A stretch of DNA of 64,000 nucleotides, taken from the NCBI RefSeq assembly GCF_933775445.1, contig NC_065878.1:10427395-10491394 (forward strand), given 5' to 3'. The position numbers and the translations under genes were made by a program. Shown one piece after another: positions 1 to 11,889 of the stretch. The stretch's first letter is position 1; each line of letters starts with the position of its first letter. The notes under the pieces are model-generated. The model ran no database searches, was not told the DNA's origin, and saw nothing but the letters and a program-made list of their open reading frames with translations. This DNA is from Argentina anserina (lineage: Eukaryota; Streptophyta; Magnoliopsida; Rosales; Rosaceae).

Positions 1-445
1 CTCTCTCTAAACTCTCAAACTAAGTGAAGGAAGGAAGAGATCGACCAATTCTCTGATTTCTCTCTAAATCTAGAATTCTCAGACTTGGTCCTCTTTAAAT
101 GTTGGGACTTGGTAATTATAATCGTAACTTATTCTGTACCCACTTTCTATGCATTAGCAAAGTGTGGGTACAGAATAAACTTTTAGGTGTTTCAGAACAT
201 TGAGCCTCTGCATATTTTGTTAATATATTGCAAGTCCCATGCCTGATCCAACCGAATTAATTTTTTTTTGTCTCTCTTTGAAAGAACCGATCGATTTTAT
301 TAAGCCTCTCTTTCGATCGCTCAAAAAAAATATATTGGTTACGCCTCTCTACATAATTGGTTGAAGAACATAAGTACATAACTTATCAAGAAGCAGGAAC
401 CCATGCCTTATACACTAAGAGGCATGTGAAGGACATAATGAGAGT

Positions 446-446
<1 letters not shown>
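1..446. other. Intergenic, no gene seen
   Basis: AT-rich sequence with pyrimidine-rich tracts. No open frame with family similarity, RNA gene or clear transposon terminus was recognised. Confidence 0.5.

Positions 447-447
<1 letters not shown>

Positions 448-498
<51 letters not shown>
448..498. repeat. (TA)n microsatellite
   Basis: About 25 uninterrupted TA dinucleotides. Likely length-polymorphic between individuals; no function is implied. Confidence 0.95.
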
Positions 499-502
<4 letters not shown>

Positions 503-954
503 GAAATAAAAGCTATGACAAAATTTTAATTTTGAGATTATCTTCCACAACCTTCGGCATTGGAGGTGTTACTGAGCAAGGTGGACGTTGGAATGAGAGG
601 TCTACAAGCCTGGGGAGAAAGCGGTTTTGTTACTGATCAAATGGGATAGAGAGCGAGTTTTTTTTTTTTGGAACTGGAGCGAGGGTACCTTGATTACATA
701 AATCACAAAGTTTTGAAATGGGCAAATTATAAAAAAAAAATATTATCTTCAAACTTATATTAAAAAAATGTCATTATTTATGAATTAATTATTAAAATAT
801 CATCATTTGAGTGAAAATTAGAATAATGTCAACAAATTAGAAAACAAATCATTGTAAAAAGATTTTTTGGACTGTTTTACCCTTTTTCACTTTTTTTTTT
901 CTAATTTCAGCCATAACTTTCCCGTCCGGTAATAAATTTTGACAAAATTGGTAT

Positions 955-2480
955 CATTAGAAAAATCTCGCTCTCATTTTTCATTAGATATACTACCCAC
1001 TCCGAATCGACTAACCGTACAAGGCGCAACAACCATCGCAGGGTTGCCGCCATTGATGGCGGTGCTCTCCATGCAATTACAGCGAAACCAAAAGCTCAAG
1101 GTTCTCTAGTTCTAGCTATTCTCTTCATTTTAAGCATACTTATACCAATCTCATTTGAATTTTAATAAAATTTCGAATATTTCCATATTTCCTCTCGGCA
1201 TGTCACACCTACTGTCACAACCACTGTCACATACACTGTCACATTACCTCTTACACTAACTATCACACATATTGTCACAACCTACTGTCACAACCACTGT
1301 CACATTACCTCTTACACTAACTATCACACATATTTTCACAACCGCTGTCACAGACACTGTCACACTACTTCTTACACTAAATGTCACAACCGCTATCACA
1401 CCCACTGTCACATAAGCTATCACACTATCTATTTACACTAACTGTCACACCCATTGTCACAACCTCTGTCACAACCATTATCACACTACTTATTACACTA
1501 ACTGTCACACCTCCTGCCACAACCACTGTTACACACATTGCCCCTGTCACAACCTCTATCACACTACTTGTCACAACCCCTGTTACAACTTCTATCACAC
1601 TACCTGTCACAACCACTATCACACCACCAATATCACACTACATGTCACAACACCTGTCACAACTCACAAACCCTGTCACAACCCCTATCACACTATATAC
1701 ATGTCACAACCACTGTCTCACTACTTATTACAACCACTGTCACAGTCACACCTCATGTCACAACATTTTATGTGACTGTTGTGACTAGAAGAAGAAGAAG
1801 AAGAAGAATTAGAAATAACGTACCTTTGTTTATTATTATGTGATTTTAAAATTCTTAAATAAACTCATACAATCCAAATATCGACATTAATGTGATGTAT
1901 TACATTGCCTATCATAATAGTTATTACATTGTCTATCACACTTTTTATCACACTACCTGTCACAATATCCTTTGAATTTTAACATAATTTTGCCTATTTA
2001 GACATTTGCTCTTGGCACACCCGTTGTCACACTACCTATCACATGCGATGTCACACATGCTCTCACACTTGCTATCACACATGTTGTCACACTTCCTGTC
2101 ACACTACCTATCACAGCCGGTGTCACACCTCCAATCACAGCCGCTGTCACACTACCTATCACAACTATTGTCACACCCACTGAAAGAAAGAAAAAAAAGA
2201 ATAATAATAATAATGATTAGAAATAACAAATCTTTGTTTACTGTTATGTGATCTTGAACTTCTCAAATAAACTCATACGATTCAAATATCGACATTAATG
2301 TGATGTTACACCTCTAGCCACACTACCTATCACATTACTTGTCAAACTAGTTATCTCCCTGTCACATTGCCTATCACATTACTTGTCACACTCATTTTAT
2401 TTTGTGATGTATAGTGTGACAAGTAGTATGACCAGTAATGTAATAGATAGATCAGAGACATGACACCCAATTAGAAACAC
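955..2480 (+). repeat. TGTCACA-array repeat family, copy 1
   Basis: A non-coding lead of about 240 bp is followed by long arrays of a degenerate 12-bp period, roughly CT[G/A]TCACAnnnA. The first array fills about 1201-1772, the second about 2015-2180 and a shorter one about 2300-2400. Between arrays is a conserved spacer containing AGAAATAAC, a TTATGTGAT segment and CGACATTAATGTGATGT. Near 2396-2450 the motif appears reverse-complemented (TGTGACA, TGTGATA). The lead matches closely the start of the copy at 11.9 kb, for example CCCACTCCGAA, CCGTACAAGGCGCAA and AGCTCAAGGTTC, so this is a dispersed family. Arrays in both orientations resemble subterminal repeats of DNA transposons. I could not define termini or a target duplication. 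The open frames here are by-products of the 12-bp period. Confidence 0.75.
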
Positions 2481-2583
2481 AAGAGGTACGGTGTCGGGAT
2501 CGAAGAGTCCTAAAAAATCAGTTCATAATATAATTGACTTGAAAATATATTCTACTTAGAATCTACTGTGGACACCCAAAAAG

Positions 2584-3130
2584 GTGTTGTGCACACCCAT
2601 TGATGACCGGCTCCACCAATTTGGTGTTTCCTGGCCGGCAAAGCTACTTCCTGCAACTCTTCCACGTGCTCTATCTCCGGCCACAAAATCACAACTTAAG
2701 GCGGCTCCTATTCCGGCCAAAATCAACGAAGGTGGCGGTGGAGGCAGGAGAGAATCTCTGGTGCGGCGAAGGCATAGCCTAGATATGAGAATCTTTGATT
2801 TCCTCGTAGCTCCTTTTGTCATCCTTAAGCCTCCGACCCCAACTTGCGCCTCCGACCAGGTTATGACGATTTGCGCCTCCCTCTACATCATTGACATGAT
2901 CTGAACGGCATCATCCTACACCGACAAGGTCCACCTCCATTTCATCCGTATATGCCTCTCCCTCCCCCTTTCCGATGACAATTCCTCCCACACCATCACT
3001 CGTTCCCAGACCTGCAAGGGCCACAACTAGTGGGTCTCCAACATCACCTTCTCCTCCGACTACTGCTTCGGCGAGGTGTGTTGGTGAAGTCGCTGGTGAA
3101 GAAAGCTACAGTGAAGGCCCAGATTGAGAT
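2584..3130 (+). other. Gene-like GC-richer remnant, unidentified
   Basis: This stretch is richer in C and G than its surroundings and shows coding-like codons in several short frames, broken by stops (for example a TAG at about 3027). I could not match it to a family. It lies just downstream of the first TGTCACA repeat and may be a captured or decayed gene fragment. Confidence 0.25.
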
Positions 3131-4616
3131 TGAATGGCGATTTAATTGCAGTGGCAAAAATGTAAATTTTCATAACTTTATGGGCAACGCTTTAAGCCCA
3201 TTTACCGTTTGATTTTTTTTTTCAAATTTTCAAAACTTATGTGACTTTTTTTTTCTAATTTCATGTGTTAAAATGGACTATTTTATAAGAAGCCCTTTTT
3301 AAAACTCTGAATTATTGAATTCTAACTCAATACCCGATTATGAAACCCTAATTCCTGGGATTCGTAGGCAATATCCACCCATAGATCATGCATGAACCCT
3401 AAATACTATTATTAATGTTTTCCTCAGAGCAACTATATATTATAATCACTTTGGAGAAATTCATATATATTATTAGAAACTCACTTCAACATTGGTGTGT
3501 TCCTCTTATCAGTGATTAATTAGCATATCCCGTCTCGATCTCTCTTTAGGGTGAGTCACGCTGTTGTATCACTGATGTCATTTGCCTATGGCTTACAATA
3601 TATTGGCAAAACACTTTTACTAAGGAGAGAGTTATGAATGTGTACCCCTTATCAAGTACATACATCGTTGCTTAAAAAACGTCATCCAACTTGTTACGTA
3701 CATTACGCATCATTTTCCTGAAAATAAGATGTTTCTTAATTACTCACACGCTAATATGCTATATATATAATTATTCAATCATCAAAATTCAAAACTATGA
3801 ATATAAATATATATTATAATTAACTAAGGTCACTTTGAGGATGTCAACCTTGCTTGAAAGAATGTCCTCCTTGTAATAATTAATTAAGCTCACTAACTTC
3901 CATCTTGTTACCAATCGCCTATGAATTTTGAGGCTCTCACGCTTAACTCAGATCCAAATCAACGCGTCAGACATGCATGCATGCATGACTGATCAACGTA
4001 CATATATCGATCATGACTCGATCGCTATCTGACTGCATGCCTGAAAGGCTCACATCTTTCACCCTTTGCTTCCGATGCACATCACGCTCAGTAGGTTGAA
4101 AAAGTTTGAAGTTTATATTACATCGCATTGTGAAAGCGGGAAGAGGAGCCTCATGTACGTATATGATATGATGCATATCTGCAATGAAAATGTTATGACA
4201 ATCATGTTTTGGTCCCTGTCCAATTCAATGTAGTGGGAAGATTGATGACACTTGCAACTGTATGTACGAATTAAATGTTGAATTACTTGAACGTCCGTCA
4301 CTACTTCTTCAATAATCATATATTCCTTTTAAATGAATATGATGAACTGTGCACGCACCCACGTAGCTAGCAAGCCAGCTAGATCGAGCACCAATAAAAA
4401 CAGTCCTTAGACAAGATTAGTTAGAATGTACAGTAACAAGCTAGATATATCATAACCTGCTAGCTAGCTAGTTCCCAATCGTCAAAATTTATGCTTACAC
4501 AGTGTTTAGGATTTACGTTTACGCGTGGAGGCAAATTTAACTGGCCAAAATAGTTGAAAATCATATGCCAGTCAGTAGCACTACGTGATGATATGGTAAG
4601 CAATATAAGGAGCAAT
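3131..4616. other. Intergenic, no gene seen
   Basis: AT-rich sequence with short palindromic runs such as repeated ATGC near 3970. No gene, RNA or transposon terminus recognised. Confidence 0.4.
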
Positions 4617-5153
4617 GGTCTAAATATCGTTTTCGGTATCGTATCGGTCGAGAGGTAAAACGATATATCGGGGGATATATCGGTTTTATCGGGGATATAT
4701 CGGTTTTATCGGATTTGTTTATTTTCAATAAAATTTATAAAATTGTACCAAATAAACTAAAAAAACGGAACTAAGTAAACGAAAGAAAATAAATACTTGA
4801 TTTAATCACAATTAAAGTACACGAACGACATCTAATAAAAAAAATAAGTATTTAAGAATGATTATTTAGACTTGAAATTCATCATATATATTTAAAATTT
4901 ATATAAATTAAAAATATATATGAAAAAATGAAAAAAAAAAAATATAAGTTTTTTTTAAAAGAGGAAATAAATATTAAAAAATTAAACAAAAATTGAAAAA
5001 ATAATAAAAAAATCAAAGTTTGACCGATATTTGACCGTTGACCATCATTTTTGCGTTGACCGATAAATTTTGACCGATATGCTCTTATCGTATCAGATTC
5101 GAAATATCAGTGATATATCGAGGATATATCGGCCATATCACCGATATTTCGAA
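4617..5153. mobile_element. MITE-like element with CGATATATCGG motifs
   Basis: Both ends carry matching, inverted GATATATCGG-rich sequence. The left end reads TCTAAATATCGTTTTCGG and the right end, reverse-complemented, reads TTCGAAATATCGGTGATATG. GGGGATATATCGGTTTTATC occurs twice in tandem near 4670-4710, and GACCGATA occurs near the right end. The centre is A/T-rich and non-coding. This is the layout of a small non-autonomous DNA transposon. I see no convincing target duplication, so the superfamily is open. Confidence 0.5.
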
Positions 5154-6040
5154 CAGAGATAATGAGTTAATTTATTATACATTGATGGATGTTATGCATC
5201 ACACATATCATTTATGTTCAAACTTCTTGCACACTCTAAAGTTGAAACTTCCACACATTACATCTCACACTCCACGTGCATATTATGACACTCCCATATA
5301 TTACTGAACAGCAGATGAGCCCGTAATTAAGCGCTAGCTAGTTCGATCATTTGATGCAGATGGGTCCAGATTAAAATTGAATGACTGCTACATATGCATG
5401 CATGACCCGATGACCGCATCAGAAATCTGTCATTTAAAATTGATGAAAACGTCTACCGACGTCGTCGTCGACGATCACTCACTGTAAAATTAACAACCCA
5501 GAACGTCCTTCATTAATTTCTCCAATAATTCATTCCTTTCTTCGATCAATAATTCATTCCTTCGTATAATTATGATCGATGAACTGTGTAGGTACGTATC
5601 TAGCTAGTTGTAACTTGTAATCTGGGTAAGTACCATCTGACATGCACGAATCATTTACAAGTCGATCAATCTCTCTATGGTCTGTCGCTGTAGGTGATTT
5701 TATTCTGGCGAATGAATAAAGAAACAGACACACACAGTACAGCAATAATCGAGGGGGCAACACGCTCCTGCCTTTAGAACATTGGATTCGTGCACTCCAA
5801 ATTTTTCTCTCTCGATCTGTTCAGTTAAGTAATCTCTTCGCGCGCATAAAACTTTCTTCCAATATATTGTCTCGTAGTTTTTGTTTGAAGTGGAAGGACC
5901 ATAACGATCGAGGTTGTGATTTCTTAAGCTTTGAGTAGTTCTCGGTTTTATTTGTTTCTCTGTCTTTGTTTGGAAACGCTTACATATGAAAATTTCTTCA
6001 AAAGAAAAATAAAACCTTTTTATCAAGAATAAAAAGGTTT
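5154..6040. other. Intergenic, no gene seen
   Basis: AT-rich sequence without a recognisable gene. The open frames on the minus strand near 5554-6026 show no family similarity or conserved composition. Confidence 0.4.
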
Positions 6041-6044
6041 GCCT

Positions 6045-6150
6045 AATGTCGTTGGTCTAGTGGCAACAATCTTCTTTTTGTAAGTCGAGGGTCACGAGTT
6101 CGACTCACCATAAACTAATTGTTGTATACCTCATTTAACTTCTTTTTTTT
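6045..6150 (+). mobile_element. tRNA-related SINE (partial)
   Basis: An RNA polymerase III A box, GGTCTAGTGG (6054-6063), is followed after about 33 bp by a B box, GAGTTCGACTC (6096-6106). Both fit plant tRNA consensus and spacing. The intervening sequence cannot form an anticodon arm or a full cloverleaf, and a T-rich stretch follows. This is the head of a tRNA-derived SINE rather than a tRNA gene. The 3' end and target duplications are not clear. Confidence 0.65.
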
Positions 6151-6349
6151 CTTACAAATAATGCTACAATTAATTTATTGTGAATTGATTGTCAAAAGAG
6201 GTCCCTAAGCGCCAACACTGTTGAAAATTAAACTTCGAATTTCATCCTCCCTCCGGTGGTGTCGGGACGTTTGCATGTGCCTCTGCCTTAACGGAAACGG
6301 TTCTAGCTAGATGGGGTTCGAATCGTTCGATCTTATTACAGGGATAGGG

Positions 6350-7229
6350 CAGTGGCGGATTTAGGAATTGTAATACGAGGGACTTCAGTTTGTTAATTAA
6401 ATAAATAAAAATAATAAAAATATCATAATAAAAAATCTCAAATACGATAATGAGTCTTACCCTCAAATACAATACAAAAGTATAAACTAATTAAATTTAA
6501 CTTTACGGTTTGATAAATTTTTAAATCCTCAATCACTACCGCATTGTCAATAGAATCGTCATTTCTCAATGTGAGGGACCATGCAATCGTTAAGAAAGCC
6601 ATCTTTCATCTTACTTCTAAGTCTATTCTTAATGATATTCATAGTTGAAAATGTCATTTCAGTGGTTGCCATAGACACTAGAATAGTCAAAACAAGACAA
6701 ATCAATCTGTAAATCACGGGATAAAATTCCGACTTCCTTGTTTGAACCAAAATGTGTCACAACTCAGTAATGGATTCTAATTTCTTGAACTTTGGATCAC
6801 TTCGCATATCCTTCTCACAATATCCTTCTGAACTTTGGATCACTTCCCAAAATGTGACACAACTCAGCAATGGATTCCAATAGAGTTGAGTATGATGACA
6901 GAGAGAATGGAGAGCTCACATGGACTTTATTACCAATTCTTCTGGGAGCTAAGAAATTAAGAGAGAATTAAGTAAGAGAGAGTGGACAAGCATGCAGGGA
7001 GCAGAGACGTGAGTGTCGAACAACACTTTTTTCTATATGGTTTTATATGGAAAGTAAAGGCTTCTGTATTTTAACAGTTTGTCCAGATTTTGTGATAGGT
7101 TTTTTTTCGGGTGGGCTTGAGTTTAATCTAGGGATTCTAGGCATATATTAGTACTACTATTTGTTTTCGATCTCCAAGAATTTAGGAGGGACTTGAGTCC
7201 CCTTGAACTATGTTGTAGATCCACGCTTG
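6350..7229 (-). mobile_element. hAT transposon remnant
   Basis: The left end starts CAGTGGCGGATTTAGG, the classic terminal repeat of the plant hAT group with TTF-type/MYM zinc-finger transposases. The right end TAGATCCACGCTTG is a degenerate inverted copy (about 9 of 14 matching), preceded by a typical GAGGGACTTGAGTCCCC run. The 8 bp outside are GGATAGGG and GGATATAC, identical in the first five positions, consistent with an old 8-bp duplication. A transposase C-terminal fragment lies inside on the minus strand. At about 880 bp it is a deletion derivative, not autonomous. Confidence 0.7.
6559..6750 (-). pseudogene. hAT transposase C-terminal dimerisation fragment
   Basis: The 63-residue frame contains YRLICLVLTILVSMATTE, then FSTMNIIKNRLRSKM and FLNDCMV. 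This is the hAT C-terminal dimerisation region found in plant TTF-type/MYM zinc-finger transposases (normally about 700-800 residues). Only this end is present. The DDE catalytic core and zinc fingers are absent, so it cannot encode a working transposase. Confidence 0.8.
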
Positions 7230-7235
7230 GGATAT

Positions 7236-9263
7236 ACCAGAAAAGGTAACTTAGATGACAACCGCTAAAAACATTTGTCACCTAAGAACAAGCAAGACGA
7301 CGATACCGGTTTTGTCTGCTACAAAAAAACAACTCATCATCTAAGTGACACTTAGACAACGAAATGAGTTTTGTTATATAAGTTGGTGCCCATGTCAACG
7401 ATTTTATTTTTGTCATGTAAGTAATACTTAGGTGACGAGACAATTTGTTTTGTTGTCCAAGTAAAAGAATGACTTAGATTCCTTTAAAAAAATGACTTAG
7501 ATTCAGATTATAGTTTCCATATCGATAAAAACGGAGAAGAAGAGGAAACAAATTTTCCCCTCAAATTCTTGCGCCAAATCACACAAGTGAATTAAAAATT
7601 GGAAGTTATTGTCTTCAAGTTTGAAATTTAAGACTAATTAAGGATTAGTTGATTTTATTCCATTAAATTTCTTGATTTTTTTTTAAGTTTCATATGCCAT
7701 CTTTGCTGGCACTAAGATATTAAACTTTGGAATGTAAGAATAATAAAGGAGTGATATTGAGAAATTATTTTCATTCCATTAAGGTTCACAAAAAATTAAG
7801 TGTTTTTTAGTAAAAAAAAAATATGCTACTACAATTTAACATATTTCATTCCATTAGTATTTCAAATTAAAGTACGGGAATGTCGAAAGTTTTGTAATAA
7901 TTATTAGATAGATCTATATATACATGTATTGTTTATTGTATTATTATTCAATTGAAATATTTCAATAATAGAAATGAAATCATTAAACAAATAGAACAAA
8001 CTTATTAAAGAGATGGCTGATGGCGCGGATCCAATTAAAAGGTGAGTGGATCCCTGCATCTAATTAAAGAAAGTGGCGCAGATCGAATGTTTTAGCCATC
8101 GATATTCCCGATCCAGTGATTGATATTCATTCGACACAATTTCCCTTTAGTCATGTCTAATTACTTGCTCTCATCCTTCTTTTATCCTTGTCGATGGAAA
8201 TCATATTTCCTGCATGTTCTCTCCCTCTTCCTGGAAAATGAAGATCATATTTCCCTTTCTCTTTATTTCCCACTCTCTTCTCCCCTTAGATCCCCTTAAC
8301 ATATCTCTTCAATTATTTCTTTCCTCCTCCCTACAAATCATCCTCCGTCCTCTTTCTTTCTCCACTTTTTTCTCCTCTAAGATCCTCAAGACCCAACCAT
8401 TCCATACACCCATAAGCAAGAATTTATCCCCTTAGATCTCCATCGATCTTAGTCGTTTTTGCCAAAGGTTGCTACCCAGGCTAAAGAGGTCAATTGCTTC
8501 AAATTCCATTGAGTCTGGTTTGGCTTTAGATATAAGGATTTTCTAGATCTAGGTTGTCGGCGAGCTTGGTGTTTGCAATGGTTTAGAGTTTGAGCTCAAT
8601 GGTGAGTGGGTGGTAGTTTTGGAGATTGAAGAAAGGAAGATGGTGGTAATGGGTTGTGGTATTTGATTGTTGTGGTGGTGGTGGTAGCGGCGGTGGTAAT
8701 TGATGGGTGATGTGGCTGGGAAGAGTGGTATTTGACCATGGTATTTGATGGTGGTGTCGGTGGTGATGGTGGTGGTTTGGACGGTGTGGTATGGGGAAGT
8801 GAGGAGTTGTGGTGGTTCTTTGATTTGTGATTTAATAAAAAATAATTCTTAAGGACAATTAAGGCTAATAATCTTAATTAATGCACTAAATATTTTGATT
8901 ACCTATCATATTAAAATTTAATAGATAAAAATACAAAGTAAAAAAATCTTTCATTAATTAATTTCAGAAAAATATATTATTAGCTGATAAAAAAAGAAAA
9001 ATATATTAATAGGATGTGATGAATATAATTTGTCGCTTAAGTATCAATATTTGTCATCTTATTTATCAGACGACATGAGTCATTTCGTCGCCTAAACCCT
9101 TTACTTAGGCGACGAACGACTTAATTTCGTCATTTAAGTACTTGGGTGACAACGTCTACTTGATGGAACTTAAATGACGAAACTTTCGCTGCCTAATGAC
9201 TTAAGACGACGAAAATAGGTTCTTAGGTGACGAAATGTCGTTGTCATCTAAGTCATTAATTCT
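7236..9263. mobile_element. CACTA-like non-autonomous element
   Basis: The ends are long imperfect inverted repeats. The left has ACTTAGATGACAAC then CACCTAAGAAC, and the reverse complement of the right has the same blocks in the same order, separated by a similar distance. Within about 250 bp of each end the motif CTTAGGTGACGA recurs in both orientations, as in CACTA subterminal repeats. The extreme ends (TATACCAGAAAA and TATACCGACCAGAA) are degenerate relative to CACTACCAGAAA and no target duplication was confirmed. The interior holds a pyrimidine-rich block (8160-8440) and a GGT-rich low-complexity block (about 8640-8820), with no transposase. Confidence 0.6.
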
Positions 9264-9276
9264 GGTCGGTATACAA

Positions 9277-10440
9277 GAAATTTTGACGGTCAAACGAGGT
9301 CCAAATTTGATGAATTTTTACAGGGTCACTAAATATATATACCGATCAGATAGGCTGGTGTCGATAGATCCCGAGAAGTTTCCTTCATATAATCGTTTTA
9401 TAATACGATAGTTTTATTCTAAACCTAATATAAAGGTTATGATACATTCATGGACACTTCGGCGGTCGACAACTCCAATTCGAAATTTGGTCAATCGACA
9501 CAGCAGATGTGATTGGTATATATATTTAGGGACCCTGTGAAAATTTCATCCGTTTTAGACATGGTTTGACTGTCTGTACCTACGGTCAACCAAAAAAGAG
9601 GCGTTTTAACATATTAAAACCTCATTGACCGGGGCTTTGCCAAATGAGTTTTCTTGGTGCGACCGCGTACGATCGGTGACAAAAATTGGGTGATTTCAGA
9701 TATGCAAACGGCTTTCGGCGTTCGCATCTTGGGAATGAGTCTTTCTTTAGGGCATATTAGTGGTGTTTTCAGTTACCGGAAATTCCGACTGTCAGATAAG
9801 GTCCGAATTAGATGAAATGTTTTATAGGGTCACTAAATATATGTACCAATCACATCGGCTAGTGTCAATTAATGCCGAGAAGTTTTCTTCATATAGTCAC
9901 ATCATAATGCAATAGTTTTATTTTTAACCTAGTATATAAGTTATAATACATTAGTGGAGACATTGGCGATCGACAAATCCGGTTCTGAATACGGTCGATC
10001 GACATCAACAGATTGTGATCAGTATATATATTTAGGTACCCCTTAAAAATTTCATCCGTTTTGGACATCATTTTCCGTACCTACAGTTAACAAAAAAAGC
10101 ATTTTGATATATTAAAACCCCATTGACCGGGGTTTTGTCAAATAGGTTTCCTTGGTTCCACCGCGCACGATCGGTGACAAAAATTAGGTATTTCAGATAT
10201 GCAAACGGCTTTCGACGTTCGCATTTTGGTAATGGGTCCTTGCTTAGGGCATATTAGTTGTTCTTTAGGCTAACCGGAAATTCTGACGGTCAAACGAGGT
10301 CCGAATAAGATGAAATTTTAATAGGGTCCCTAAATATTAGTACCGATTACATCAGCTGGTGTCAATTAATTCAGAGAAGTTTACTTCACAAAATTGCTTC
10401 ATAATGCTACAATTTTATTTTAAATCTAATATAAATGTCA
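9277..10440. repeat. Tandem repeat, unit about 500 bp, 2.3 copies
   Basis: Units start at 9277, 9779 and 10277 (periods 502 and 498 bp) with the shared head GAAATT..GAC(G/T)GTCA. The third unit is truncated near 10440. Each full unit contains a large inverted repeat. In unit 1 the arms are 9285-9365 and 9494-9574, which align along their length around AGGGTC(A/C)CTAAATATATA. After the arms comes a conserved tail with CATTGACCGGGG and GCAAACGGCTTTCG. No coding capacity was seen. Confidence 0.8.
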
Positions 10441-11889
10441 CAAAAATTTACCCTTGTGAGCACGCGACGCGCCATATTATTCATGTCAAACACGCGCGGT
10501 GAATTTCATGCCATGAAGCGCCACGACCGTGGACGGAATAAGCTCCGGTTATATAGAAGGCAAGAAGAGAAACAACAAGTTTTAATTTGGACATATATAA
10601 TTGATATATGTATAATTATATAATATGTATGTATAATATTTTATAACTTAGCGCGCTTTAAAAAAGTCTGGGCCTTACGGGTTTTTGGCGGGTCAGACCG
10701 GGTTGCACACCTCTAAACTAAGTCTGGCCCTCAACCTACGGAATCAAGTTTTGGCAAGCTTTCTCGCGAGTTGAGCTGGGTAAAAGATCATGGGGTTTGA
10801 GGACTTCCGTGGGCTATCGGATCCGCGGGCTAAATGATGAGGCCTAAATTATCACGACTTACTTACCTATATTCTTAAAGAGCATTACGATGATGAATTG
10901 GTCCGACTCAAGGGACACATGATTTTACACATCTTTTTACACTCTTAAGTTAGAAAATGACATGGCATAAATTAACAACTATGATAGTAATCTATTTTAT
11001 AACTCAATATCTTTCATATTATGATGAAATTAAACTGATAAAGGAAGATTAAAAAAAAAGAAGATCAAGAACACTAGCATGAAGACGAAGACGAACATGA
11101 AAACCATCTCGTTAATTATCATTCTCCATCACCTTCCACAATTTCTAGATGATGCAATTCATATTCGTAACACATCATTTTGGATCCCATATGCAGTTTT
11201 TCTTTTTGTAAGAATATGAGGACATAATTAACACCAAACAAAGAAGAAAACCACAAGGGACACAGTTCCCAGATCTGCAATCCTGTACAAGCTAAGGGGG
11301 AATGATCATGAGAAATTGAGAATCATAAAAAAAAAATGAAAATTGAGATTCTTTTGCACTTGGGCATTTGGTTGTTAAACAACGTAAACCATAAATTGCA
11401 TAACTTCTGTCAATAATATTTAATGATTATGGTGTGCATTTGAATAGAGGGGAACAAGTACATGAGATCTATTGAACATGGGATTCAGTCACAAATTCAC
11501 AATTGAAAGCGATAATCACACTGGACAAGCAGAGGTCCGAGAATATATATACAAGAACGAAACAATTTCAATAAGAGAACAATCATGAATCTTGATATAC
11601 AACATGAAGATGAACACTTCTTTTCTTTTGGTGTTCTTGTTGATGTTCAGAATGTTGGATCGTGTTCCTAACATTTATAAATCCTAATTCTGGTATTTAC
11701 ATATGTAATTTTAAATTTCACATGTTTTATAAAGGGAAATTAGAAAATGTATTATTTCCCATCATAAATTAGAAAAAGGTCACTACTTATTTTCTAATTA
11801 TAAAAAAGTCATCTCAATTAACTAAAAATTAGAAAATAGTCAATTAGGTTAGAACAAAATTAGAATATATCACTTTAAAAATATTTTCC
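10441..11889. other. Intergenic, no gene seen
   Basis: Mixed AT-rich sequence. A GC-richer patch around 10660-10860 looks like an old repeat fragment, but no termini were found. No gene recognised. Confidence 0.4.

Noticed and set aside
1381..2251. Open frames rich in Leu-Ser-His/Gln or Thr-Val in both strands
   Set aside because: The 12-bp period keeps several frames open at once, the peptides are pure repeat translation, and there is no start context or family.
6051..6115. Possible tRNA gene
   Set aside because: A and B boxes are present but no anticodon arm or acceptor stem can form; a tRNA-derived SINE fits better.
9277..10440. CRISPR-like or prokaryotic direct repeat array
   Set aside because: Units are 500 bp, only 2.3 copies, in a plant genome; a satellite-type repeat is the right class.
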